DNA of 64,000 nt from contig CAYGOF010000001.1 of the NCBI GenBank assembly GCA_964351395.1, positions 1-64,000 on the forward strand. Reading direction: 5' to 3'. The number at the start of each line of letters is the position of its first letter. Positions within the stretch are counted from its first letter, which is position 1. A program made the position numbers and the translations under genes. This DNA comes from Imperialibacter sp964351395. Lineage in GTDB: Bacteria; Bacteroidota; Bacteroidia; Cytophagales; Cyclobacteriaceae. Of this stretch, positions 57,204 through 64,000 are shown piece by piece. The notes under the pieces are model-generated. The model ran no database searches, was not told the origin of the DNA, and saw only the letters and a program-made list of their open reading frames with translations.

Positions 57204-59798
57204 TTGATCAAATTAAAATACATGCCTTTCATATTGGCCTTTTTTGCCTCAGTAGGCCTTTCAGGCAAGCTATTGGGTCAAAAAAGTGTGAGGGATAGCC
57301 TTCTCGTTGCCTTATCCTTAGAAACGGATCCAGCCCGAAAAGCAGACTTGTTAAACGACCTGGCATTCGAATTTTTCGATTTTAACGACACCCTAGCCAC
57401 CTCTTATGCCACTGAAGCACTTGAAGTAAGCACCGATGCCCGATACACAAAGGGCATAAAATACGCCACCCTGTTGTTAGGAATAGGCCAATACGGCAAG
57501 GGCAACCTCAAAAGTGCGCTCGATATGTTTGCCAAGTCGCTCCAAATTAAAGCAGAAGGCGCTTCCGAGTTGGAGGTATATGCGCTGTCATTAAGCGGCG
57601 AAAGTTTGACCCTTTTGGCAAAATATGACTCCGCAGAGATCTTGTTTAATAAAGGCCTGGCTATCGCAAAGCGCTCAAATGCTTATTGGCTTCCAAGGGT
57701 GTATACTGGTTTCGCCAGAATCCTTTCAAAAAAATGGGAAAATCAGAAAGCACTCGTTTACCTCGATAGCGCCGCTGCACTTCTCGACCGGGAAAGTAAG
57801 GACTTTAGGTGGTTGGAACTTCTTTCTATCTCCGGAGAGGTTTATGCTAATCTGTTGCAAAATGAAAAGTCCTTTGAGGCTTACCATCGAATGTGTGAAA
57901 TTGCCTCAGAATTAGATGATATCTATCATCAGGCAAAATGTATGCTTAACCAAAGCAGACATTTTTATGACCAGGGCGACTATGCACAGGCATTGAAATT
58001 CGCTCAGGCGGATCTGGAGTTGACCAAAAAATATGTTTTCCCGGTACAGCAGGTGGCTTTATATAGTCAAATCAGTTCAATTTATGTGCAATTAGGGGAG
58101 TATGACCTGGCACTGAACTATTTATTTAAGTCGATCGATATTTGTGAATCAATTGGCCTCTCATACGATCTAATAACAATTTTTGACCAAATAGCCTGGG
58201 TTTACAAAGACGAAGGAAAATTGGAATTGGCAATGCAATTTGCCAACAAAGCCCTGGACCTTGCAGAAAAAATAGGAACGAAGCGAGAAATTGCTTTTGT
58301 TCTCAACACGAAAGGTTTAATCTACCTGGTTGGCAAAAAATATGAACTTTCCATTTTGACCCATCAGCAAGCGCTAAAATTGAGGCAGGAGATTGGCCAC
58401 AAACTTGGGGTTATCGCTTCTTTATTCAATGAGGCATTGGTTTACGAGCAACAAGGACAATTAGAAAAAGCACTTCAATTGCAATTGAAGGTTGACTCTC
58501 TCAATGACCCAAATAGCAGTCCTGTTGAATTCATTCTATCCTACCAAAGGATTGCCCGTCTGTTAATTAACCTGAATCGATTACAGGAGGCAGAGATGTA
58601 TATAGAGAAAGCCGTGGCTAAAACAATTACCACTAGCACTATGCCATCCGAACGAACCAACAGCCTTCTTTATGCGATGCTCTACGAAAAAAAGGGGAAT
58701 TTTGAAGTTGCTCTCAGTTATCGAAAAAAGTACGAGGAATTAAACGATAGTATTTTTTCTCAATCCAGCGTTAAAAAAATAGCTGAGATGCAAGCGATTT
58801 ACGAGCTTCAGCAAAAAGAGAATGAAATAGACGTGCTCAAAACCAAACAAAGCCAACAGCAAGACCAACTCCTGCTGCAAGGCACAGAAATACAAAATCA
58901 ACGGCGCTTAATATTTATTGTCGTTGTTTTCCTTACCATTGTCACCATCCTGGCAATCGTTCTAATAAGGCTTATTTCTAAACTCAACCACACTCAAAAA
59001 GACCTGGCAAATGCAAACGCCAATCTTTCAGCAGCTAATCGTGAAATACTTGACACCAATAAAACGCTTGAAGACAAAGTAAACGAAAGAACCAAACAAT
59101 TAAGTCAGGCCTACATTGAATTAGACACTTTCTTCTACAGGTCTTCGCATGACTTCCGGCGCCCGCTCACTACTTTGATTGGACTGGCGGATGTAGCTAA
59201 AATCACAGTGAAAGACAACCAGGCCATTGAATTGTTCGAAATGGTGAGGTTGACAGCGCAAAATCTAGACAAAATGCTCTTTAAACTGCAATCCATTAGC
59301 AATGTGGGCGCTATGGAGCTCAGTAAAAAACAGGTTTTGCTCGAAACGTTGATCGATTTATCTTTAGACAAACATGCTACCCAAATAAAAAAGTTGGGAG
59401 TCGATGTCGAAAAATGTATTGAAGTTCACGAACCAATCCACTCGTACCCAACACTTATTACTATTATCCTGGACAATCTTATTGAAAACGCCCTGGATTT
59501 TTCTAGTCACATCGATCCTCAGATGAAGATCAGTGTATATGGCAAAGAGGGTTCCGTCTTTTTAACTATTGAAGACAACGGTGACGGGATCCATGACAAA
59601 TATAAGCATGACATCTTCACCATGTATTTCAAAGGAAGCGAGCGTTCAAAAGGCAATGGTCTTGGACTTTACATTGCCAATAAGGCAGCCGAGAAGCTTT
59701 CCGCGTCGATCACTGTCGAAACAGCCTATGCTAAAGGAAGTATATTTAAAGTGGAGCTCCCTAACACTGCATCAAGTGTGACCGTTGCGAATTCCTGA
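57204..59798 (+). CDS. TPR-repeat sensor histidine kinase (orphan)
   Basis: An 864-residue sensor. Start TTG at 57204 gives MIKLKYMPFILAFFASVGL..., a signal peptide; the ATG at 57222 would lack the basic residues. Periplasmic TPR-like repeats fill about residues 40-520, one transmembrane helix near 573-593 (IFIVVVFLTIVTILAIVLIRLI), a coiled coil about 595-635, the HisKA helix with His649 (YRSSHDFRRPL), and a HATPase (DNLIENALDFS, IEDNGDGIHD, GNGLGLYIANKAAEKL). No response regulator is adjacent, unlike the pair at 20.4-22.9 kb. Confidence 0.88.
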   Translation: MIKLKYMPFILAFFASVGLSGKLLGQKSVRDSLLVALSLETDPARKADLLNDLAFEFFDFNDTLATSYATEALEVSTDARYTKGIKYATLLLGIGQYGKGNLKSALDMFAKSLQIKAEGASELEVYALSLSGESLTLLAKYDSAEILFNKGLAIAKRSNAYWLPRVYTGFARILSKKWENQKALVYLDSAAALLDRESKDFRWLELLSISGEVYANLLQNEKSFEAYHRMCEIASELDDIYHQAKCMLNQSRHFYDQGDYAQALKFAQADLELTKKYVFPVQQVALYSQISSIYVQLGEYDLALNYLFKSIDICESIGLSYDLITIFDQIAWVYKDEGKLELAMQFANKALDLAEKIGTKREIAFVLNTKGLIYLVGKKYELSILTHQQALKLRQEIGHKLGVIASLFNEALVYEQQGQLEKALQLQLKVDSLNDPNSSPVEFILSYQRIARLLINLNRLQEAEMYIEKAVAKTITTSTMPSERTNSLLYAMLYEKKGNFEVALSYRKKYEELNDSIFSQSSVKKIAEMQAIYELQQKENEIDVLKTKQSQQQDQLLLQGTEIQNQRRLIFIVVVFLTIVTILAIVLIRLISKLNHTQKDLANANANLSAANREILDTNKTLEDKVNERTKQLSQAYIELDTFFYRSSHDFRRPLTTLIGLADVAKITVKDNQAIELFEMVRLTAQNLDKMLFKLQSISNVGAMELSKKQVLLETLIDLSLDKHATQIKKLGVDVEKCIEVHEPIHSYPTLITIILDNLIENALDFSSHIDPQMKISVYGKEGSVFLTIEDNGDGIHDKYKHDIFTMYFKGSERSKGNGLGLYIANKAAEKLSASITVETAYAKGSIFKVELPNTASSVTVANS

Positions 59799-59831
59799 GA
59801 TGCCAAACGAAAACAATTCGTTGAAAATGTA

Positions 59832-59839
59832 TACTTTTG
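59832..59839 (+). promoter_or_regulatory. -7 element of the small membrane gene
   Basis: TACTTTTG matches the consensus TAnnTTTG, 39 bp before the ATG at 59878. No clear -33 element at the right spacing. Confidence 0.4.
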
Positions 59840-59877
59840 GCCTTTATTAAAGCATCTCAAAATTAAACACTGAAATA

Positions 59878-60330
59878 ATGTACGATATACTTCTTTTTGC
59901 ACATTCATGGCTTCGTTGGGTAGCACTGGTTCTTTTTGCCATTGTCTTATTCAATTCACTTCAGGGAATGGGTGGGGGTAAAGAATACCTGAAAAAAGAC
60001 AAAACTCTGACCACATCCTTAATAGGCACATTACACCTTCAACTCCTAATTGGGTTGCTTCTTTATTTTATCTTCAGTCCCATTACCACCAATGCATTGG
60101 ACAACATGAAAATTGCCATGAAAGTAGGTGCTGTCAGATACTGGGCGGTAGAACACATTCTGATGATGGTCGTTGCCGTTGTAGTTGCCCAAGTGGGAAG
60201 TATCATGGTAAAAAAGACATCGACTGCCAAAAAGAAATTTAAGCTTCAGGCCATCTTCTTTGGTATCGCTTTGGTACTTATCCTTTCCAGAATTCCCTGG
60301 ACAGAATCAGCTCGTCTTTTTAGGTTTTAA
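59878..60330 (+). CDS. Small four-helix membrane protein, cytochrome b-like
   Basis: 150 residues with four predicted transmembrane segments (LLFAHSWLRWVALVLFAIVLF, LIGTLHLQLLIGLLLYFI, VEHILMMVVAVVVAQVGSIM, LQAIFFGIALVLILSRI). Histidines His9, those near LHLQLL and in VEHILMM lie within the helices, which would suit heme or metal binding; the family is sometimes called cytochrome B in Bacteroidota genomes, but heme binding is unproven. Monocistronic; starts 80 bp after the kinase stop. Confidence 0.6.
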   Translation: MYDILLFAHSWLRWVALVLFAIVLFNSLQGMGGGKEYLKKDKTLTTSLIGTLHLQLLIGLLLYFIFSPITTNALDNMKIAMKVGAVRYWAVEHILMMVVAVVVAQVGSIMVKKTSTAKKKFKLQAIFFGIALVLILSRIPWTESARLFRF

Positions 60331-60406
60331 TTATTAGCATTTAGGCACCCTTTATTCACTAGTTAGTAGCGCCACGTGTCACTTTATTTTCCCTTCAATC
60401 AATAGA

Positions 60407-61954
60407 ATGAATCGGATAAAAATAACCTGGTTAAGCTTTTTGGGGGGTGTTGTTCTATCAGCCTGTCAACCATCCTCTCGTTTTCCAGACAAACTTGAAG
60501 CCATTGACGTTTTTGATGTTGTTATTAGAAATGGAACGATCATAGATGGGACTGGTGCAGCACCCTATCTATCCGACATAATCGTGCAGGCTGATACGAT
60601 TGCCTTTATCGGGAAACTTAGCGAAAGTGATTCTGCCTATCTCACAATTAATGCTTTTGGCAAGGTAGTCACACCAGGCTTCATCGACACACATGCACAC
60701 GGCGACCCACTTAAAACGCCTGAATTCTTCAACTTTGTTGCGCAGGGAGTTACTACCATTTGCCTTGGTCAGGATGGCTCCAGCGATGCCATAGGGCAAT
60801 TTGCTGAATGGCAATCATTGGTGGACAGTATCCAGCCATCAGTGAACATTGTGCCCTTCACAGGCCATGGGTCTTTGCGAATGTCTGTAAAAGCGCCATT
60901 TGAGCCGAGGCTCAGCGACGAAGACATGGCAATAATGACATCTGAGCTGCAAAACCAGTTAGCACTTGGGAGCTTTGGACTTACGATGGGCCTTGAATAC
61001 GTGCCAGGCAGGTATTCGAGTGAAGCAGAGCTGCAGGCGCTGGCAAAACTTACCGGCTCGTATAACGGTGTCTTAATGGCCCATATTCGAAATGAGGACA
61101 ACGACGAATTGGAGAATTCGCTTGGCGAATTCTTAGGCCTGGGCAAGTGGGCACCAGTTAACGTATCCCACCTTAAGTCAGTATATGGCGCAGGGAAGGA
61201 GCGAGGCATCGAAATTTTATCGATTCTTTCCAGCTACAAAGAACTGGGGTATCAGGTGAGTGCCGATGTCTACCCATACACTGCGAGTTTTACTGGCATT
61301 GGCATCATGTTCCCCGAATGGGCCCTTCCTCCTGCCAATTTCAACCAAGTTAAGCGAGAAAGAAGGAAGGAACTGGAAGAATTTTTACGAGCAAAGATCG
61401 CTCAAAGAAACGGACCACAGGCAACGCTGTTTGGCACTCCTCCATTTGCCGGCAAAACATTGGCCGACCTGGAAAAAGAGATGAACAAGCCCTTTGAGGC
61501 TATCCTTATCGATGACATCGGGCCCAGAGGCGCCAGTGCTGCCTACTTTGTGATGGACGAAACCCTTCAGTCTACACTGCTGCAAAGTGACTTTGTTGTA
61601 CTTTCCTCCGACGGCAGCCCTGGCATGCGACACCCAAGAGGTTACGGCAGTTTTGCTAAAATGATTGAGACCTATACAGTAGCCAAACAATACTTCAGCC
61701 TCGAGCATATCGTACACAAAATGAGTGGACAAACTGCTGAGATGCTTGGCCTCGAATATAGAGGCCTGCTAAAAGTCGGCTATAAGGCAGACGTTACCGT
61801 TTTTGACCCAACTGCTGTGAAAGCCAAGGCCGACTTTGAACACCCCCACCATTTGGCCGTAGGATTTGATTGGGTCCTTGTGAACGGTAAGTCAGCAAGG
61901 CTTAACGGGGAATTTAGTGAGCAGCGAAACGGTCTTCTGCTAAGAAGAAATTAA
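60407..61954 (+). CDS. D-aminoacylase-like amidohydrolase, lipoprotein
   Basis: A 515-residue metal amidohydrolase (N-acyl-D-amino-acid deacylase family). Lipoprotein signal ending VVLSAC (Cys20). Motifs: VIRNGTIIDGTGA, VTPGFIDTHAHGDPL (His-x-His metal site), GLTMGLEYVPGRYSS, MAHIRNEDND and VLSSDGSPG (Asp ligand). It would hydrolyse N-acyl-D-amino acids or related dipeptides in the periplasm. It is convergent with the AGCS symporter, whose likely substrate is an amino acid, so a shared D-amino-acid theme is suggested. Confidence 0.85.
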   Translation: MNRIKITWLSFLGGVVLSACQPSSRFPDKLEAIDVFDVVIRNGTIIDGTGAAPYLSDIIVQADTIAFIGKLSESDSAYLTINAFGKVVTPGFIDTHAHGDPLKTPEFFNFVAQGVTTICLGQDGSSDAIGQFAEWQSLVDSIQPSVNIVPFTGHGSLRMSVKAPFEPRLSDEDMAIMTSELQNQLALGSFGLTMGLEYVPGRYSSEAELQALAKLTGSYNGVLMAHIRNEDNDELENSLGEFLGLGKWAPVNVSHLKSVYGAGKERGIEILSILSSYKELGYQVSADVYPYTASFTGIGIMFPEWALPPANFNQVKRERRKELEEFLRAKIAQRNGPQATLFGTPPFAGKTLADLEKEMNKPFEAILIDDIGPRGASAAYFVMDETLQSTLLQSDFVVLSSDGSPGMRHPRGYGSFAKMIETYTVAKQYFSLEHIVHKMSGQTAEMLGLEYRGLLKVGYKADVTVFDPTAVKAKADFEHPHHLAVGFDWVLVNGKSARLNGEFSEQRNGLLLRRN

Positions 61955-61971
61955 ATCCTTGTCGCAAAGGC

Positions 61972-63354
61972 TTAATTCCGTAATGAAATTTCTTTGCTTT
62001 TAACCCGTCCAAAATAGTCGTTGGCAGCTGCTTTCACCTTTGGTGCTAAAAGGATCGCTGCTATCATAGTTGGGATGGCCATTAAGCCAAACATAACATT
62101 GATGAAGTCGACCACCATAGTAAGCGTAGTGATAGACCCTACTATGATAATTGAAACATACCAATAGTTAAAGTAGTGGGCATACTTTGCACCAGCCAGA
62201 AACCCAACACATTTAGTGCCATAGTAGCTGTAAGAGAACAGTGTCGTAAACCCGAAAATCAACACGCAAAGAAAAAGTAAAAATGGACCAACTACTGGCA
62301 TAGCGGCTTCAAAAGCTTTACCTGTCAATGTTATTCCATTTGTGTCGGTGGTTTGCCACACATTGGTCGCCAAAATAGCGAAACCAGTCAATGTGCAAAC
62401 GATCAAGGTATCAATGGCTGGGCCCATCATGGCTACAAGTCCTTCTCTAACCGGCTCTTTCGTTTTAGAGGCACCATGCATCAAAGGCGCTGTGCCAATT
62501 CCAGCCTCATTTGAAAACGATGCTCTTTTTGCTCCTTCAACAATAAGAGCCCCAATGGCACCTCCCATGGCAGCCTTGGCAGTAAAAGCATCACTTAGGA
62601 TCATTCCGAAGATGCTGGGAATATCCATGAAGTGAAGACCCATGATATAAAGCACGCAAGCCATATAAAGCACCACCATAAAGGGCACCATACGGCTGGC
62701 CACCAACCCAATTCTTTTGATCCCACCAAAAATTACCAGGCAGGTAAGCACGGTAATGAGTAGCCCAAGGCTAAGATTGCCACCAAAAGAACCGGCCCAC
62801 ACAAATCCGGCAGGTTTAAGTAGCACATCGTTGGTTACCTGAATAACCTGATTGGCCTGAAAAATAGGCGTAGCACCGAAAAAGCAAAACACGCTGAAGA
62901 ACACAGCCATAGGTTTCCATTTCTGGCCGAGCCCCTCAGTAATAAAGTACATAGGACCGCCCTGTACCTCTCCATTGGAATCTTTTCCCCGGTACATTAC
63001 CGCCAGTGTGCAAGTAAAAAACTTGGTAGCCATACCAAAAAAGGCACTTACCCACATCCAGAAAATAACCCCCGGACCTCCCATGGTTATTGCAATGGCC
63101 ACACCACTCACGTTTCCCATGCCTATGGTGGCGGCAAGCGCACCAGATAGTGCCTGAAAATGACTGACATCACCGGGGGCATCCGGGTCGTCATATTTGC
63201 CCCTTAACACATCGATCGCATGTTTAAAATAACTGAATGGGGCAAAGCCAGAATAAAACATAAAGAATATACCACCGCCCATTACCAGCACCAATAAGGG
63301 GACGCCCCATACGAAGCCCGACGCAGCAGAAATAAAATTTTCTATTTTCTCCAC
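61972..63354 (-). CDS. Alanine/glycine:cation symporter (AGCS family)
   Basis: A 460-residue symporter with about ten hydrophobic helices. The N-terminal block GAIAATIGMGNVSGVAIAITMGGPGVIFWMW-like (here ALSGALAATIGMGNVSG), the middle EGAKRASFSNEAGIGTAPLMHG and the C-terminal FGFTTLFSYSYYGTKC are AGCS signatures. It imports alanine, glycine or D-amino acids with Na+. Start is 3 bp after the stop of the upstream SGNH hydrolase gene (minus strand), so they share a transcript. Confidence 0.93.
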   Translation of the reverse strand: MEKIENFISAASGFVWGVPLLVLVMGGGIFFMFYSGFAPFSYFKHAIDVLRGKYDDPDAPGDVSHFQALSGALAATIGMGNVSGVAIAITMGGPGVIFWMWVSAFFGMATKFFTCTLAVMYRGKDSNGEVQGGPMYFITEGLGQKWKPMAVFFSVFCFFGATPIFQANQVIQVTNDVLLKPAGFVWAGSFGGNLSLGLLITVLTCLVIFGGIKRIGLVASRMVPFMVVLYMACVLYIMGLHFMDIPSIFGMILSDAFTAKAAMGGAIGALIVEGAKRASFSNEAGIGTAPLMHGASKTKEPVREGLVAMMGPAIDTLIVCTLTGFAILATNVWQTTDTNGITLTGKAFEAAMPVVGPFLLFLCVLIFGFTTLFSYSYYGTKCVGFLAGAKYAHYFNYWYVSIIIVGSITTLTMVVDFINVMFGLMAIPTMIAAILLAPKVKAAANDYFGRVKSKEISLRN

Positions 63355-63357
63355 AGA

Positions 63358-64000
63358 TTAAATTTTGTTTTCGTCAATAATTGGAAGTAGCGCTGACCAA
63401 ACATTTTCCATTACGATCTTATGCCCTTCGGGTGTTGGGTGAATACCATCAGGTAAATTAAGCTCGGGAATGCCTCCCACTCCATCTAAAATAAATGGGA
63501 TAAAAGCAGTTTGCTGCGACTCAGCCAACTTAGGAAATATGCCCTTGAACCGGTCAGTATATTCCTGACCCATATTAGGAGGAATTTGCATGCCAGCCAC
63601 AATTATTTTTACCTGCGGGTTAGATTGCTTGACTTTCTCGATGATAAGGCCAAGGTTTTTCTCGGTTTCATCAAGTGGAATTCCTCTCAAACCATCGTTG
63701 CCACCTAACTCTAGCACAAAAACATCAACTGGTGTTTTCAGCACCCAATCAATTCTTGACAAGCCGCCAGAACTGGTTTCTCCACTCAGGCCAGCGTTGA
63801 TTACATGATAGTTGTAACCTAGTGAATCGAGCCTTTCCTGTATAAGTGCCGGAAACGCTTCGGACATATCGAGACCATAGCCTGCGGTAATGCTGTTACC
63901 GTAGAAAATAATGGTATTTTCTGTTTGCTCATTTTCCTCAGGTGCAGTGGTTGGCTCAGTAGACTGTTGCTGACCGGCCTCCTCGTTCTTCTGTTTCTGT
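63358..64000 (-). CDS. SGNH/TesA-like arylesterase, lipoprotein, partial (cut by the window edge)
   Basis: The open frame continues upstream of the ATG at 63867 through GNSITAGYGLD to the window edge, so the real gene starts beyond 64000. About 214 codons are visible. The N-terminal part is a Gln/Glu/Thr-rich linker (QKQKNEEAGQQQSTEP) typical of a lipoprotein tether, then block I FYGNSITAGYGLD (GNS instead of the usual GDS; the Ser nucleophile is kept), LGGNDGLRG (block III) and DGIHPTPEGHK (block V Asp and His). Acts as esterase, thioesterase or lysophospholipase. Confidence 0.88.
   Translation of the reverse strand, partial: QKQKNEEAGQQQSTEPTTAPEENEQTENTIIFYGNSITAGYGLDMSEAFPALIQERLDSLGYNYHVINAGLSGETSSGGLSRIDWVLKTPVDVFVLELGGNDGLRGIPLDETEKNLGLIIEKVKQSNPQVKIIVAGMQIPPNMGQEYTDRFKGIFPKLAESQQTAFIPFILDGVGGIPELNLPDGIHPTPEGHKIVMENVWSALLPIIDENKI

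Noticed and set aside
1..64000. CRISPR array, prophage, insertion sequence or rRNA operon
   Set aside because: I saw no regularly spaced short repeats, transposase, phage structural or rRNA sequences; the only repeats are the tRNA/GIY-YIG units.

Overview
The window looks like chromosomal DNA of a Bacteroidota bacterium, most likely a (marine) member of the Cytophagales; this is inferred from family content, not from a marker-gene comparison. Supporting signs are a type IX secretion sorting domain on an FG-GAP repeat protein, many short lipoprotein signals, a FucP/NagP-type sugar importer, LytTR and TPR-kinase signalling genes, DUF2480, and several promoters of the Bacteroidota form TTTG-N19-TAnnTTTG. 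Most of the window is ordinary, densely packed housekeeping and catabolic DNA. The left and right edges cut into neighbouring transcription units; the lipase-type gene at the right edge is incomplete.

Layout. 0-3.7 kb: minus-strand operon rpmH-rnpA-S41 protease-tsaB-DUF2480 behind a consensus promoter. 3.7-10.1 kb: M61 peptidase, adenosine-kinase-like PfkB enzyme, glycerophosphodiesterase, two lipoproteins, a metallophosphoesterase. 10.3-14.2 kb: a large exported WD40-caspase fusion and a small Cys-rich lipoprotein. 14.3-18.7 kb: a five-gene operon for an unidentified sugar, polyol or sugar acid (two TIM-barrel isomerases, an OMP-decarboxylase-superfamily enzyme, an MDR dehydrogenase, an SDR). 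18.7-20.4 kb: an ATPase with a repeat-rich upstream region and a 560-bp non-coding stretch. 20.4-27 kb: a LytTR two-component pair, murF and an AsmA-like protein.

27.05-28.95 kb is the most unusual part. A consensus promoter leads into a tRNA-Val(TAC) followed by a hairpin terminator and a GIY-YIG nuclease ORF whose last codons lie inside a tRNA-like sequence. The unit tRNA tail-terminator-GIY-YIG-tRNA head is repeated in tandem, leaving one intact tRNA and three tRNA-like relics. A small gene overlapping a nucleotidyltransferase gene (toxin-antitoxin-like layout) follows directly. I regard this as a tRNA-associated selfish or homing-type module caught after a recent duplication.

29-45.6 kb: T9SS-exported FG-GAP protein, PhoD-like phosphatase, a minus-strand operon (hemerythrin/RIC-like protein, ruvX, def, methionine aminotransferase, omega-amidase), a second S41 protease, homogentisate dioxygenase, CorA, a sterol-desaturase-family enzyme, a DUF6503-like lipoprotein and an AGE-family epimerase. 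45.6-49.6 kb: trkA-trkH-lgt operon ending in a strong hairpin. 49.7-57 kb: amino-sugar operon (MFS importer, two Tat-signal Gfo/Idh/MocA oxidoreductases, SSS symporter, nagB, nagA). 57.2-64 kb: TPR histidine kinase, small membrane protein, D-aminoacylase-like lipoprotein, AGCS symporter and the partial SGNH hydrolase.

All functional names come from reading motifs by eye. No database search, fold prediction or alignment program was run.
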